Made by a program: the position numbers and the translations under genes. The notes beneath the pieces are model-generated. The model had not been told where the DNA came from. It ran no database searches and saw only the letters and a program-made list of their open reading frames with translations. Shown piece after piece: positions 1-10,149 of a DNA stretch of 37,770 nucleotides; position 1 is the stretch's first letter, and every line of letters begins with the position of its first letter. Source of the stretch: Oscillospiraceae bacterium. Its GTDB lineage: Bacteria; Bacillota; Clostridia; Oscillospirales; Oscillospiraceae. The stretch covers positions 1-37,770 of the forward strand of contig JAAZCZ010000109.1 of assembly GCA_012513005.1 (NCBI GenBank), given 5' to 3'.

Positions 1-1
1 A

Positions 2-541
2 CTCTACGGCGGCCAGTCGACACACCTTCCCATGAAGGTAAATATGTCAGGCGTTTTGCCGGTAATCTTTGCTCAGTCAATAGCCTCGATTCCGGCCACA
101 GTATGCGCCTTTGTGCCCCGTTGGGCAGACGGTTGGCTAATGAAGAACATCTTCAATACCAACACAATCCCATACGCAATACTCTACTTCATACTGATTA
201 TCTTCTTCAGCTATTTCTACTCAACAATCCAGTTTAACCCCGTTGAGATTTCAAACAACCTAAAAAAGAACGGCGGCTTTATCCCCGGCTTCAGAGCCGG
301 TAAACCGACAAGTGAGTTTATCGCAAAGGTTCTTAATAAAATCACACTCTTCGGCGCCATTTACCTCGGCATAGTCGCAGTAACTCCCGTAGCTGTGGGC
401 GGACTTTCAAACGCCCCTGCTCTGAGCGGAATTTCGCTCGGCGGCACCTCAATCATAATAGTTGTCGGTGTTGCGATAGAAACCGTACGCGCAATCGAAG
501 CACAAATGCTTATGCGTAATTACAAGGGATTTCTTGATTAA
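2..541 (+). CDS. secY: Preprotein translocase subunit SecY, C-terminal part (5' truncated by window edge)
   Basis: Frame is open from base 2 (LYGGQSTHLPMKVNMSGVLPVIFAQSI...), characteristic SecY YGGQSTHLPMKVN segment and C-terminal TMs; followed by adk and map as in the spc operon. Confidence 0.96.
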   Translation, partial: LYGGQSTHLPMKVNMSGVLPVIFAQSIASIPATVCAFVPRWADGWLMKNIFNTNTIPYAILYFILIIFFSYFYSTIQFNPVEISNNLKKNGGFIPGFRAGKPTSEFIAKVLNKITLFGAIYLGIVAVTPVAVGGLSNAPALSGISLGGTSIIIVVGVAIETVRAIEAQMLMRNYKGFLD

Positions 542-550
542 GGAAGGATT

Positions 551-1192
551 ATGATGAAGCTTATCTTACTAGGAGCTCCGGGTGCCGGAAAAGGCACGCA
601 GGCTGCGATAATAAGCAAGAGCCTCGGAATACCCACAATCTCAACAGGTGAAATTCTAAGAGCAGCAATGAAAAACGGCACTCCCGTCGGGCTCAAAGCC
701 AAGGAGTATGTCGAATCAGGAAGGCTGGTTCCCGATGAAGTCATAATCGGCATCGTCAAAGAGCGCCTTTCAGAGGAAGACTGCGCAAACGGCTACATAC
801 TCGACGGTATGCCAAGGACAATCCCGCAGGCAGAGGCACTTGAAGCCTGCGGAATAGATGTCGACACAGCAATTTCAATCGAAATTTCAGACGACATCAT
901 TTTCGACAGAATTACCGGTAGGCGTCTTTGCACGACCTGCGGAGCTATGTACCACGTAAGGTCCGTTCCCCCTATTAAAGAGGGAATCTGCGACACCTGC
1001 GGTGCTGCACTCACAAGGCGCAAGGACGATCAGCCGGAAACCGTAATGGTTCGCCTCGAGGTCTTCCACAGAGACACCGAGAGACTAAAAAAATTCTACG
1101 AAACAAGAGGCAAGCTTGTTGTTGTAAATAACCAAGGCTCAATCGAGGCAACAACGGCACTCATTTCCGAAGCGTTGGGCGTTAATCTATGA
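551..1192 (+). CDS. adk: Adenylate kinase (zinc-binding lid type)
   Basis: MKLILLGAPGAGKGTQ P-loop; LID with CTTC...CDTC four-Cys zinc site; DGMPRT motif. Confidence 0.97.
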   Translation: MMKLILLGAPGAGKGTQAAIISKSLGIPTISTGEILRAAMKNGTPVGLKAKEYVESGRLVPDEVIIGIVKERLSEEDCANGYILDGMPRTIPQAEALEACGIDVDTAISIEISDDIIFDRITGRRLCTTCGAMYHVRSVPPIKEGICDTCGAALTRRKDDQPETVMVRLEVFHRDTERLKKFYETRGKLVVVNNQGSIEATTALISEALGVNL

Positions 1193-1953
1193 TAATCATA
1201 AAATCCCCACGCGAAATCGAACTAATGCGCAGGGCAGGCAAAGTAGCAGCAAGGGCAAGAGCCTTAGCAGCAGAAATGGTAGCACCCGGTGTAAAAACAG
1301 CCCAAATTGACCGCGAGGTCAAACGGTTCATCGAATCCTGCGGAGCTGTACCGACCTTCTTAGGTTACGGGGGTTTTCCTGCCAGCACATGCATCTCAGT
1401 CAACGAGGTCGTTATTCACGGAATACCAGGGAATAAAGTCCTCAAAGACGGAGACATTGTCAGTATAGATGTAGGTGCCACCTTAGGTGGATACGTAGGG
1501 GACTGTGCAACAACAGTCCCATGCGGAAAAATCTCAGAGGAAGCAGCGCATCTTATTGAAGTAACCCGGGAATCCTTCTTTAATTGCCTATCGGTGGTAA
1601 AAGAGGGTTACAGGGTGTCTGATATCGGAAAATCAATTTCAGAGTATGTAGAAAAGCAAGGCTTTTCGGTAGTAAGGGACTATGTGGGTCACGGCATAGG
1701 AAGATCAATGCACGAAGCCCCCGAGGTACCTAACTACTACACAAAACGCCACAGCCAAAGACTTCAAAGCGGAATGACACTTGCAATCGAACCCATGATA
1801 AGTGCGGGCGACTACAAGGTGAGGGTTTTAGCGGACAAGTGGACTGTGGTAACAGCAGACGGAAGCTTGTCGGCACACTATGAGAACACAGTAGCGATAA
1901 CAGACAGTGAAGCTGAAATACTGACTGTGTCAGAGAACACAAATGGGCTGTAG
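1189..1953 (+). CDS. map: Methionine aminopeptidase type I
   Basis: [36 protein letters not shown] motifs; ATGA overlap with adk. Confidence 0.96.
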   Translation: MIIIKSPREIELMRRAGKVAARARALAAEMVAPGVKTAQIDREVKRFIESCGAVPTFLGYGGFPASTCISVNEVVIHGIPGNKVLKDGDIVSIDVGATLGGYVGDCATTVPCGKISEEAAHLIEVTRESFFNCLSVVKEGYRVSDIGKSISEYVEKQGFSVVRDYVGHGIGRSMHEAPEVPNYYTKRHSQRLQSGMTLAIEPMISAGDYKVRVLADKWTVVTADGSLSAHYENTVAITDSEAEILTVSENTNGL

Positions 1954-1976
1954 CCTATAACGGGGAGGTTATCAAT

Positions 1977-2195
1977 TTGGCAAAAGACGATGTAATCGAG
2001 CTGGAGGGCACGGTTGTCGAATCCCTGCCCAACACAATGTTTAATGTAGATATCGGCGGCGGTCATATAATACTGGCGCATATATCAGGCAAACTAAGAA
2101 TGAACTTCATAAGAATACTGCCCGGCGACAAGGTTACGGTTCAGATGAGCCCCTACGACCTTACAAGAGGCAGAATAACCTGGAGGAGCAAATAG
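1977..2195 (+). CDS. infA: Translation initiation factor IF-1 (TTG start)
   Basis: [67 protein letters not shown] is canonical IF-1. Confidence 0.96.
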   Translation: MAKDDVIELEGTVVESLPNTMFNVDIGGGHIILAHISGKLRMNFIRILPGDKVTVQMSPYDLTRGRITWRSK

Positions 2196-2227
2196 CGACG
2201 GCGCAGGCCGAAAAAGGAGGAACCCTC

Positions 2228-2341
2228 ATGAAAGTAAGACCTTCAGTAAAGCCAATATGCGAGAAATGCAAAATTATCAAGCGTCATGGCAGAGTAATGG
2301 TCATTTGCGTAAACCCCAAGCACAAACAGCGTCAAGGCTGA
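2228..2341 (+). CDS. rpmJ: 50S ribosomal protein L36 (37 aa, below the ORF-track cutoff)
   Basis: Manual translation [37 protein letters not shown]; zinc-binding CxxC...CxxxxH; ggaggaa RBS upstream. Confidence 0.97.
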   Translation: MKVRPSVKPICEKCKIIKRHGRVMVICVNPKHKQRQG

Positions 2342-2440
2342 TAAATTATTATTTTTCTGTGAGAAACTAAGTCTCCCTCCGGCGGGACCAAGGCTTATTT
2401 CTAAAAACGCAGAAAATCATTGAAAGGATGATAGCATAAG

Positions 2441-2809
2441 ATGGCACGTATAGCCGGCGTAGACCTGCCCAAAGACAAGAGGATTGAGCTGGGACTCACC
2501 TATGTCTACGGAATCGGCAGGACGAGCGCAAAAAAAATTCTCGAACTAACAGGAATTGACCCTAACATACGCGTAAAGGATCTCTCAGACGAAGACGAGG
2601 CCAAAATCCGCGAGTGTATCGAGCACAACTACTTAGTTGAGGGAGATCGCCGCAGAATTGCCGCTCTCGACATCAAGCGTCTCACAGAGATTGGCTGCTA
2701 TCGCGGCTTAAGACACAGAAGAGGCCTCCCCGTTCGCGGACAGAGGAGCAAAACCAATGCCCGTACACGCAAGGGACCTGCACGTACAATAGCAAACAAA
2801 AAGAAGTAA
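2441..2809 (+). CDS. rpsM: 30S ribosomal protein S13
   Basis: [26 protein letters not shown]...[20 protein letters not shown]. Confidence 0.98.
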   Translation: MARIAGVDLPKDKRIELGLTYVYGIGRTSAKKILELTGIDPNIRVKDLSDEDEAKIRECIEHNYLVEGDRRRIAALDIKRLTEIGCYRGLRHRRGLPVRGQRSKTNARTRKGPARTIANKKK

Positions 2810-2822
2810 GGAGGGATATTAA

Positions 2823-3218
2823 ATGGCAGCACCTAAGAAAAGAGTTAGATCACACCGCAGAGAACGCAAGAACATTGAAAAGGGCCAGGTACATATCCGC
2901 TCCTCTTTCAACAATACAATGGTAACCATTACAGACACAAAAGGAAACGCCATTTCATGGGCATCTTCCGGCGGTCTGGGATTTCGCGGAAGCAAGAAGA
3001 GCACACCCTTCGCATCTCAGACAGCAGCCGAGACGGCTGCAAAGGCTGCAATGGAGCACGGACTTAAATCCGTTGAAGTCTTTGTTAAAGGCCCCGGCTC
3101 GGGGCGTGAGGCTGCAATCAGGGCACTGCAAACAGCAGGTCTTGAGGTCACAATGATTAAGGATGTCACGCCGATACCCCACAACGGCTGCCGTCCTCCG
3201 AAACGCCGTCGCGTCTAA
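2823..3218 (+). CDS. rpsK: 30S ribosomal protein S11
   Basis: [27 protein letters not shown]...[13 protein letters not shown]. Confidence 0.98.
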   Translation: MAAPKKRVRSHRRERKNIEKGQVHIRSSFNNTMVTITDTKGNAISWASSGGLGFRGSKKSTPFASQTAAETAAKAAMEHGLKSVEVFVKGPGSGREAAIRALQTAGLEVTMIKDVTPIPHNGCRPPKRRRV

Positions 3219-3241
3219 GAGATATAGGAGGTAAAATTTAA

Positions 3242-3874
3242 ATGGCAAGATATACAAATGCAGTTTGCCGCCAATGCCGCAGGGAAGCTCAGAAACTGTT
3301 TCTGAAGGGTGACAAATGCTTCACCCCCAAGTGCCCGATGGAGAAGGATGGCAGAGATGTACCTCCCGGACAGCACGGAAGAGGTCGCGGAAAGACCTCA
3401 GAGTACGGTCTGCAGCTTCGTGAAAAGCAGAAGGCACGTCGTTACTACGGAATACTGGAGAGCCAGTTCCGCACATATTTCAAAATTGCAAACCGTCGTC
3501 CCGGTATGGCTGGTGAAAACCTGCTTTCAATCTGCGAGAGCAGACTGGACAACACAGTCTACAGACTGGGTTTTGCAATGAGTCGTGCAGAGGCACGCCA
3601 GCTTGTTAACCACGGTCACTTCACAGTGAACGGATGCAAGGTAAATATACCCAGCTTCCAGGTTAAGCCCGGCATGGTAATTGCACTGCGCGAAAAGAGC
3701 CGCAATCTTGAAAAAATAAAGGCAAATGTTGAAGCTAATGCTTTCCGTCAGCCTCCCAAGTGGCTTGAGTATGATGCTTCAAACCTGATTGCTAAGGTTG
3801 TCGCAGCCCCGGCAAGGGAAGACATTGATCTACCCATACAGGAGCATCTAATTATCGAGTTGTATTCTAAATAA
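3242..3874 (+). CDS. rpsD: 30S ribosomal protein S4, zinc-binding (C+) form
   Basis: N-terminal [24 protein letters not shown] four-Cys motif, [31 protein letters not shown]4 RNA-binding domain. Confidence 0.97.
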   Translation: MARYTNAVCRQCRREAQKLFLKGDKCFTPKCPMEKDGRDVPPGQHGRGRGKTSEYGLQLREKQKARRYYGILESQFRTYFKIANRRPGMAGENLLSICESRLDNTVYRLGFAMSRAEARQLVNHGHFTVNGCKVNIPSFQVKPGMVIALREKSRNLEKIKANVEANAFRQPPKWLEYDASNLIAKVVAAPAREDIDLPIQEHLIIELYSK

Positions 3875-3951
3875 TTAGCAAACCCTCGAACAGATTGCAA
3901 AATGACACGCGCGCAGATATGCGCTATATTTTAGAAGGAGGGTTATTTCGC

Positions 3952-4908
3952 ATGATGGAAATTAGATTTGATATGCCAAGCTTTGAGTGTGTTGAAACAC
4001 CTACTGATGAGTCATACGGAAAGTATATAATTATGCCGCTCGAGCGCGGATACGGCACAACACTCGGAAACTCACTGAGGAGGGTATTGCTCTCTTCACT
4101 ACCCGGCACAGCAGTCACAGCTGTCAGGATAGCGGGAGTATCACACGAGTTTTCAACCGTACCCGGAGTCAAGGAAGATGTCACAGAGATAGTATTAAAT
4201 CTCAAAGGACTTATTGCAAAATTACATTGCGACGAGTCAAAGACAGTCTATCTGGAAGGCAGCGGTGAATGCGAGCTTACAGCAGCGGACATCAAACCCG
4301 ACGGCGAAGTTGAGATACTCAATCCGGAAATGCACATTGCCAGCTTAGAGCCCGGCGCCTCTCTTTCTATGGAGATAGTAATCGGGCACGGCACAGGCTA
4401 TGTAACTGCCGACAAAAACAAGGGTCAGCAGAACATTATAGGCACAATCCCGGTCGACTCGATTTACTCCCCGGTACTCAAAGTCAACTACGCAGTGGAA
4501 AACACCCGCGTAGGTAACAGAACCGACTTCGACAAGCTCACAATAGAGGTGTGGACAGACAAAACAATGGCACCCCGTGACGCAGTCTCACTCGGCGCAA
4601 AGGTGCTGGTAGATCACTTCACACTGTTTACGCAGATGTCCGATGCAGTCACAAGCACATCAACTGTTGTTGACCTGCCGGAGCCGGAGGGCAACAAGGT
4701 TCTTGAAATGACTATCGAGGAGCTCGATCTCTCTGTCAGAAGCTTTAACTGCCTCAAGCGTGCAAAGATAAACACAGTTGAGGATCTCGTCAATAAGACT
4801 CAGAGCGATATGATGAAGGTCAGAAACCTCGGACGCAAGTCACTTGAAGAGGTTGAACAGAAACTCAGCAACTTGGGTCTCGCCTTAGCCAAGGAAGAGA
4901 ACCAATAG
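3952..4908 (+). CDS. rpoA: DNA-directed RNA polymerase subunit alpha
   Basis: [26 protein letters not shown]-terminal CTD helix-hairpin-helix. ATG at 3952 follows agaaggagg RBS, so preferred over ORF-track start 3895. Confidence 0.97.
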   Translation: MMEIRFDMPSFECVETPTDESYGKYIIMPLERGYGTTLGNSLRRVLLSSLPGTAVTAVRIAGVSHEFSTVPGVKEDVTEIVLNLKGLIAKLHCDESKTVYLEGSGECELTAADIKPDGEVEILNPEMHIASLEPGASLSMEIVIGHGTGYVTADKNKGQQNIIGTIPVDSIYSPVLKVNYAVENTRVGNRTDFDKLTIEVWTDKTMAPRDAVSLGAKVLVDHFTLFTQMSDAVTSTSTVVDLPEPEGNKVLEMTIEELDLSVRSFNCLKRAKINTVEDLVNKTQSDMMKVRNLGRKSLEEVEQKLSNLGLALAKEENQ

Positions 4909-4941
4909 TCGGGCACATCCCGCATATTAGGAGGAAAAACT

Positions 4942-5283
4942 ATGTTCGGAACAAGGAAACTCGGCAAGCCGACAGCAGCGCGTAAGGCAATGCTCCGTCA
5001 GCAGGTAACGGATCTCTTGGCAAACGGCCGTTTAGAGTCCACATTTACCCGTTGCAAGGAAATACAGCCGCTCGCCGAGAAGATGATAACCTTAGCAAAA
5101 GCTAAGGATATGGCATCCTACAGACAGGCTCTTGCATTCATCACCCGTGAGGATGTAGCCAAGAAGGCATTTGACGAACTCTCTGTTAAGTATCAGGATA
5201 GAAACGGTGGCTATACACGCATTACCCGTATAGGACCCCGCCGTGGCGATGCTGCAGAGATGGCAGTTATTGAGCTTGTATAA
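4942..5283 (+). CDS. rplQ: 50S ribosomal protein L17
   Basis: [40 protein letters not shown]...[22 protein letters not shown]. Confidence 0.97.
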   Translation: MFGTRKLGKPTAARKAMLRQQVTDLLANGRLESTFTRCKEIQPLAEKMITLAKAKDMASYRQALAFITREDVAKKAFDELSVKYQDRNGGYTRITRIGPRRGDAAEMAVIELV

Positions 5284-5314
5284 CAAATAAAATTGGCATT
5301 TAGCCAGATATAAA

Positions 5315-5350
5315 AACGACCGAAGAGAGATGATTTCTTCGGTCGTTCTT
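5315..5350 (+). terminator. Rho-independent terminator after rplQ
   Basis: AACGACCGAAGA-N9-TCTTCGGTCGTT perfect stem followed by a short T-rich tail. Confidence 0.85.
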
Positions 5351-5508
5351 TCATATATATTTAAGCTGCAATGATTTTAAAATAAAACAAATTTGAACAA
5401 AATGTAAATTTATATCCACCCGGGGGGCTTGTATGCCACAAAAAATGGGTATACTATCAAGGTTGTAAGCAAAACATAAATCACAAAAAATTTCAAGGAG
5501 GAGAGACT

Positions 5509-5913
5509 ATGGCATGTTTTTTAGTACCTGTGGGTGAAGCGGTCTTAGTAACTGCCGCAGCATACGCCCTTAAAGCCAAACAGAAGAATGAACTTGGCGG
5601 AAACACCGAAGAAACAAAATCCGATAAGAGTGCAATTCCTTTTTTCAAAAAACTGTTTTGGCTTGCTAATCTGCTTTGGGGAGGGGCTTTCCTGCTTTGC
5701 TTCGAGCACATTTGGCACGGTGAAGTTGTCCCATGGTTCCCATTCTTAACAGCGGCAGCAGACCCGGAGGAAGCGGTTACCATGCTTTCTGAAATGCAGA
5801 GTGTCGGAGGCGCTATGGCACTGCTCATTACCGGTGTCTGGATACTGATGCTAATTGCAGTTTCGGTAACTCTAAAAAGAAAAACTACTGCAGCAGAGGA
5901 GAGTGCGGCATGA
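5509..5913 (+). CDS. Uncharacterised membrane protein (MACFLVP.. N-terminus, FEHIWHGEVVPWFPFLTA core)
   Basis: aaggaggag RBS; 134 aa, three hydrophobic segments; translationally coupled to next gene. Confidence 0.85.
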   Translation: MACFLVPVGEAVLVTAAAYALKAKQKNELGGNTEETKSDKSAIPFFKKLFWLANLLWGGAFLLCFEHIWHGEVVPWFPFLTAAADPEEAVTMLSEMQSVGGAMALLITGVWILMLIAVSVTLKRKTTAAEESAA

Positions 5914-6221
5914 CACTATTAATCACATGTTTTGCAGCTATTGTAAGCACAATAATCTGGTATAAAAACGCACCTGCTAACCCCATGAAGGTCAGCATAC
6001 TATGTTACATTTTCTGGGGCTCTGCCTTAATGTGGCTTGTTGATGCAGTGTTTGAGTATGCTGAACTCGGAGCTGAATTCTTCACTCCGGCAGCAGCAGA
6101 CATGCTAAACGATGCCTATTTAGGGCTTTCAGCAGTAGCCCTCGGCATGATACTTTGGCTTTTAATTTTAATAATAAAAGATCCCAAGGGCGTAGTAAGA
6201 GCTTCACTTCTTAAAAAATAG
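5910..6221 (+). CDS. Uncharacterised small membrane protein, partner of preceding gene
   Basis: ATGA overlap with the upstream stop; 103 aa with hydrophobic helices. Confidence 0.82.
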   Translation: MTLLITCFAAIVSTIIWYKNAPANPMKVSILCYIFWGSALMWLVDAVFEYAELGAEFFTPAAADMLNDAYLGLSAVALGMILWLLILIIKDPKGVVRASLLKK

Positions 6222-6242
6222 AATTAAAAACAACACAAAGAA

Positions 6243-6275
6243 CAAAACCGCCGATTTTTCGGCGGTTTTGTAATT
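6243..6275. terminator. Bidirectional terminator between convergent genes
   Basis: CAAAACCGCCGA-TTTT-TCGGCGGTTTTG stem with flanking A/T runs. Confidence 0.85.
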
Positions 6276-6288
6276 TTCATATTATATA

Positions 6289-7665
6289 TTATTTTATCTC
6301 AGGCAACTTAGAAAAACTCAAATCCAAAATCTCTTCAGGCAAATCATAGTCAACCATCACACCGTCGTGCATCTTGCCGTACGAAGCCATATCAAAATAT
6401 CCGGTGCCGGTCAGACAGAAGAGTATAGTTTTCTCCTCGCCGGTTTCCTTGCATTTCTTAGCTTCCTCTAAAGCTGCCCAAATAGCGTGGCTGCTCTCCG
6501 GAGCCGGCAGTATTCCCTCAACTCTGGCAAATTCCTCCGCAGCTTTAAATATCTGTGTCTGTGTAGCAGTTTTTGCCTCTATATAGCCGTCTGCATAAAG
6601 CTGACTGAGTATGGGGCTCATACCGTGGTATCTAAGCCCGCCCGCGTGACCGGGAGGCGGCATAAAGCTTGAGCCCAATGTGTACATTTTAGCCAAGGGG
6701 CAGACCTTGCCCGTGTCGCAGTAGTCATAGGCAAATTTGCCTCTTGTAAAGCTGGGGCAGGATGCAGGCTCAACTGCCAAAAATCTGTAATCAGCCTCGC
6801 CTCGTAACTTTTCACCCATAAATGGGGCAATAAGCCCGGCAAGGTTAGAGCCGCCGCCGGCGCAGCCTATTATAATGTCGGGAGTTATGCCGTATTTATC
6901 CATAGCAGACTTAGTTTCAAGACCTATTATAGACTGGTGTAGGGAAACCTGATTTAACACGCTGCCCAAGACATATCTAAAACCCTCGCTGCTAAGAGCA
7001 GTCTCAACAGCTTCAGAAATAGCGCAGCCTAAGCTGCCGTCAGTGTCGGGAAACTCGGCTAAGATTCTTCTGCCGACTTCTGTTGTATCGGAGGGGGAGG
7101 GTGTAACAGTAGCCCCGTATGTCTTCATTACCTCTCGCCTATAGGGCTTTTGCTCATATGAGCATTTGACCATAAAAACCTTGCATTCAAGCTCCAAGTA
7201 CGAGCATGCCATTGAAAGAGCAGTGCCCCACTGCCCGGCACCTGTCTCGGTAGTAACACCCTTTAGCCCCTGCTTTTTGGCAAAAAACGCCTGAGCAATT
7301 GCGGAATTTAGCTTGTGACTGCCGCTTGTGTTATTGCCCTCAAATTTATAATATATTTTAGCGGGTGTGCCGAGCTTCTCTTCAAGGCAGTATGCCCTAA
7401 TCAGAGGCGCCGGTCTGTACATCTTGTAAAAATCTAAAATATCCTGAGGAATGGGAATATCACGGTCATAGTCGTTTAGCTCTTGCTTTGCAAGCTCGTC
7501 ACAGAAAACACTGCTTAAAGCCTCAAAGCTCATAACCTCACCGGTACCAGGGTCAAGCAGGGGAGCCGGCTTTTTTTTCATATCGGCACGAACATTGTAC
7601 CAAGAGCGTGGCAGCTCATCCTCCGCTAAATATATTTTGTAAGGTATTTTGTTCTCAAATGTCAT
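6289..7665 (-). CDS. trpB: Tryptophan synthase beta-like PLP enzyme (TrpB2 type)
   Basis: KFEGNNTSGSHKLNSAIAQAFF (PLP Lys), TETGAGQWGTALS, GCAGGGSNLAG, N-terminal extension typical of TrpB2. Start MTFENKIPYKIYL at 7665 with AGGAGGC RBS; the ORF-track start lies within the T-box leader. Confidence 0.93.
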   Translation of the reverse strand: MTFENKIPYKIYLAEDELPRSWYNVRADMKKKPAPLLDPGTGEVMSFEALSSVFCDELAKQELNDYDRDIPIPQDILDFYKMYRPAPLIRAYCLEEKLGTPAKIYYKFEGNNTSGSHKLNSAIAQAFFAKKQGLKGVTTETGAGQWGTALSMACSYLELECKVFMVKCSYEQKPYRREVMKTYGATVTPSPSDTTEVGRRILAEFPDTDGSLGCAISEAVETALSSEGFRYVLGSVLNQVSLHQSIIGLETKSAMDKYGITPDIIIGCAGGGSNLAGLIAPFMGEKLRGEADYRFLAVEPASCPSFTRGKFAYDYCDTGKVCPLAKMYTLGSSFMPPPGHAGGLRYHGMSPILSQLYADGYIEAKTATQTQIFKAAEEFARVEGILPAPESSHAIWAALEEAKKCKETGEEKTILFCLTGTGYFDMASYGKMHDGVMVDYDLPEEILDLSFSKLPEIK

Positions 7666-7689
7666 TTTTATTTGCCTCCTTAAAATAAT

Positions 7690-7940
7690 AAAACAAAATC
7701 CCATGCTCTTAAAGATAAGAACATGGGACAGAAAAATAATCTGCGGTACCACCCAAATTGGCGAAAATCGCCCACTTATGCTGCACAATCATGCAGCGGC
7801 GCTATAACGGGCACTCCCGTGAGCTATTAGCTCCCCTCATAAGTCCATTCACCGCAAGGCTCGCTATGGCGCTTCCACCTAATCGCCACTCTCTTAAAAC
7901 ACTGCCAAGGGCTACTAATCTTAATCTCAGGTTTATTCAC
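7690..7940 (-). promoter_or_regulatory. T-box riboswitch (tRNA-Trp sensing) upstream of trpB2
   Basis: Minus strand carries TGGGTGGTACCGCAG (canonical T-box, + strand 7741-7755), a stem I region with AGAGAG and GGTGGAAGCGCC, specifier context GAA-TGG-A-CTTATGAGGGG (TGG = Trp; + strand CCA 7845-7847), and a terminator TCCCATG...CATGGGA-TTTTGTTTT at 7690-7728. Confidence 0.94.
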
Positions 7941-7942
7941 TG

Positions 7943-7970
7943 AGTATATCACATATTTTCACATTGTAAA
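7943..7970 (-). promoter_or_regulatory. Sigma-A-like promoter for T-box/trpB2
   Basis: Minus strand TTTACA - 16 nt - TATACT immediately upstream of the T-box leader. Confidence 0.6.
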
Positions 7971-7998
7971 GTACTAAAACGAATAATCAAAAATCTGA

Positions 7999-8559
7999 CT
8001 ATTTTCGTAGGTAAAAGCCGAGAAACGCTCCGCAAAGTCCGCCAATTATATGAGTCAGCTGAGAAATATTATCCTTAACAGTGACACCGCTCACAAGCTC
8101 CCCGCCTAAATATAATATTAATACAAGCAGGAGAGTGAGAGGAATCTCACCGTTTTTCATGCCCGAGAGCGAGGATAATACAATAAGCATAAACACAATA
8201 CCGGAAGCGCCGAGTACACCCGAGCCGGGGAAGAATATCCACTGCACAACACCGGTAATAAAGGCGGTTATTATAATCGCAGTAGTAAGTGACCTGCTGC
8301 CGTACTTCTCCTCCATAGGCGGACCGATTACAAGCAGCATCAGCATGTTGTTGATATAATGCGCCCAGCTGCTGTGCCCTAATATATGCAGGAAAAACCG
8401 CGGATAGGTAAAAGGGTCTAATAGTGAAGAGTGATAGACAGAAAAGAACATTCTGTTACTTATGCCGCCTGTCACAAAAGATAGCAGCAGTGCAGCTAAA
8501 GACAGCACAGCAAAAGATAATATTACAGGTGAATTATAAGTAATCCCGCGAAACTTCAT
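7999..8559 (-). CDS. Rhomboid-family intramembrane serine protease
   Basis: GASG (LGASGIVFM) serine motif, HYINNM, and downstream His in THIIGG; multi-TM. Confidence 0.85.
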   Translation of the reverse strand: MKFRGITYNSPVILSFAVLSLAALLLSFVTGGISNRMFFSVYHSSLLDPFTYPRFFLHILGHSSWAHYINNMLMLLVIGPPMEEKYGSRSLTTAIIITAFITGVVQWIFFPGSGVLGASGIVFMLIVLSSLSGMKNGEIPLTLLLVLILYLGGELVSGVTVKDNISQLTHIIGGLCGAFLGFYLRK

Positions 8560-8579
8560 TTATACGCCTCCAAAAATGT

Positions 8580-9086
8580 TTATGCCATAGCCTCGTCATA
8601 AGCCTTTTTTGTCTTTTCATCAAAACAGACCATTCTGACACGTGTGGGCAAGCCGTTTTCTGATAAAAACTTTTTAATCTCAAAAACTGCAATTTTAGCT
8701 GCCTCATTTACAGGAAAGCTGTAAACACCTGTACTAATAGAGGGAAAATCAACTGTTTCGCAGCCGTTTTCCTTGGCAAGCTTAAGGCAGGAGCGGTAAC
8801 AGGAAGCTAATAGCTCAGCCTCTTTATTTTCGCCGCCGCGCCAAACAGGTCCCGGAGTGTGTATGACATATTTAGCAGGCAAGAGGTAGCCCTTTGTTAT
8901 CTTAGCCTCGCCGGTGTGGCAGCCGCCGAGTGTCCTGCATTCAGCCAGAAGCTCAGGACCTGCTGCTCTGTGAATAGCTCCGTCAACGCCGCCACCGCCC
9001 AAAAGCGAGGTGTTAGCGGCATTAACAATAGCATCAGCATCAGACTTTGTGATATCACCTAGTATAATTTCAAGTTTACCCGCCAT
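8580..9086 (-). CDS. Macrodomain protein (O-acetyl-ADP-ribose deacetylase-like)
   Basis: [34 protein letters not shown]...[12 protein letters not shown]. Confidence 0.94.
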   Translation of the reverse strand: MAGKLEIILGDITKSDADAIVNAANTSLLGGGGVDGAIHRAAGPELLAECRTLGGCHTGEAKITKGYLLPAKYVIHTPGPVWRGGENKEAELLASCYRSCLKLAKENGCETVDFPSISTGVYSFPVNEAAKIAVFEIKKFLSENGLPTRVRMVCFDEKTKKAYDEAMA

Positions 9087-9110
9087 GACGGCACCTCCAA
9101 ATAATATTAT

Positions 9111-10145
9111 TTATAAGCTTTTAATATACGCAATAAGTTCATCTACATGCTCGGGGTTTGTTGCCCAGCTTGTGCAGAAGCGAACAGCGGTCTTATCGGG
9201 TGAAACCTTCTCCCAATGTGAAAAACCGTATTTTTCAGATAATTTAGACAGCAAATTATCCGGTATAATGGGAAACTGCTGATTGGTGGGGGAGTCAAAT
9301 AAAAGCTCCCAGCCATTATCTTCAAACGCGCGCCTGAGTTTTTGAGCGAGCATAACCTCATGCTTAGCTATGTCAAAATATAGCCCGTTTTCAAAAAGTG
9401 TCTTAAACTGCACGCCCAAAAGCCTGCCCTTAGCCAACATGCCTCCGCGCTGTTTAATAATATATCTAAAATCCTTTTTAATATTAGAATCAATAACAAC
9501 TACAGCCTCACCGAATAGTGCGCCCAGCTTAGTGCCGCCTATAGTAAAAGCTGAGGAATATTTAGCTAAATCAGGCAGAGTAATATCTGTCACATCGCAG
9601 ACCAAGGCAGTTCCCAACCTCGCACCGTCAACATAGAGCAGCAGGTCAAACTGCCTGCATACATCAAAAATCTCACGAAGCTCAGAAAGAGTATATACCG
9701 TGCCGCACTCAGTAGGCAAGGTGAGATACACCATAGCGGGCTTTGCCATATGCTCATGTGTCACATCGCTGTGATGAGCATTGCAGACCTCAAAAATCTG
9801 CTTTGCTGTCATCTTACCGTCAGTAGAGGGCAATTCAATAACCTTATGCCCGGTTGCCTCAATAGCTCCCGATTCATGCACAGAAATATGCCCGCTCACA
9901 GGTGCAATAACGGCATGATGCGGTCTTAGCGCTGCTGCCATAACAGTCAGGTTAGCGCCCGTTCCGCCAATTAAGAAATGCACATCGGCATCTTCATTTT
10001 TACAGAGCTTTCTAATAATCTCGGCTGCCTCAAGGCAATAATTATCCTCACCATAGCCGACAGACTGCTCAAAATTGGTTTCGAGCAGTCTGTTTAATAT
10101 TTCAGGGTGAGCGCCTTCAAGGTAGTCGCTTCCAAAGTTAATCAC
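9111..10145 (-). CDS. Low-specificity threonine aldolase / beta-eliminating lyase family, PLP-dependent
   Basis: INFGSDYLEGAHPEIL, HISVHESGAIEATGHKV, LYVDGARLGTAL, TIGGTKLGALFGEAVV (PLP Lys). Confidence 0.88.
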   Translation of the reverse strand: MINFGSDYLEGAHPEILNRLLETNFEQSVGYGEDNYCLEAAEIIRKLCKNEDADVHFLIGGTGANLTVMAAALRPHHAVIAPVSGHISVHESGAIEATGHKVIELPSTDGKMTAKQIFEVCNAHHSDVTHEHMAKPAMVYLTLPTECGTVYTLSELREIFDVCRQFDLLLYVDGARLGTALVCDVTDITLPDLAKYSSAFTIGGTKLGALFGEAVVVIDSNIKKDFRYIIKQRGGMLAKGRLLGVQFKTLFENGLYFDIAKHEVMLAQKLRRAFEDNGWELLFDSPTNQQFPIIPDNLLSKLSEKYGFSHWEKVSPDKTAVRFCTSWATNPEHVDELIAYIKSL

Positions 10146-10149
10146 AAAT

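Noticed and set aside
538-1069. Minus-strand ORFs opposite adk (538..759, 793..1023, 887..1069)
   Set aside because: Shadow ORFs of a conserved coding gene.
7666-7788. N-terminal extension of the 499-aa TrpB ORF (MCSISGRFSPIWVVPQ...)
   Set aside because: It lies within the T-box/terminator leader; the ATG at 7665 with AGGAGG is the better start.
7758-7943. 61-aa plus-strand ORF MAKIAHLCCTIMQRRYNGHSR
   Set aside because: Antisense to the T-box riboswitch; low-complexity chance ORF.
8580-10145. Macrodomain + aldolase as a toxin/antitoxin or NAD-defence pair
   Set aside because: No ART-like toxin partner (DarT-like) is present; both look like housekeeping/metabolic genes.
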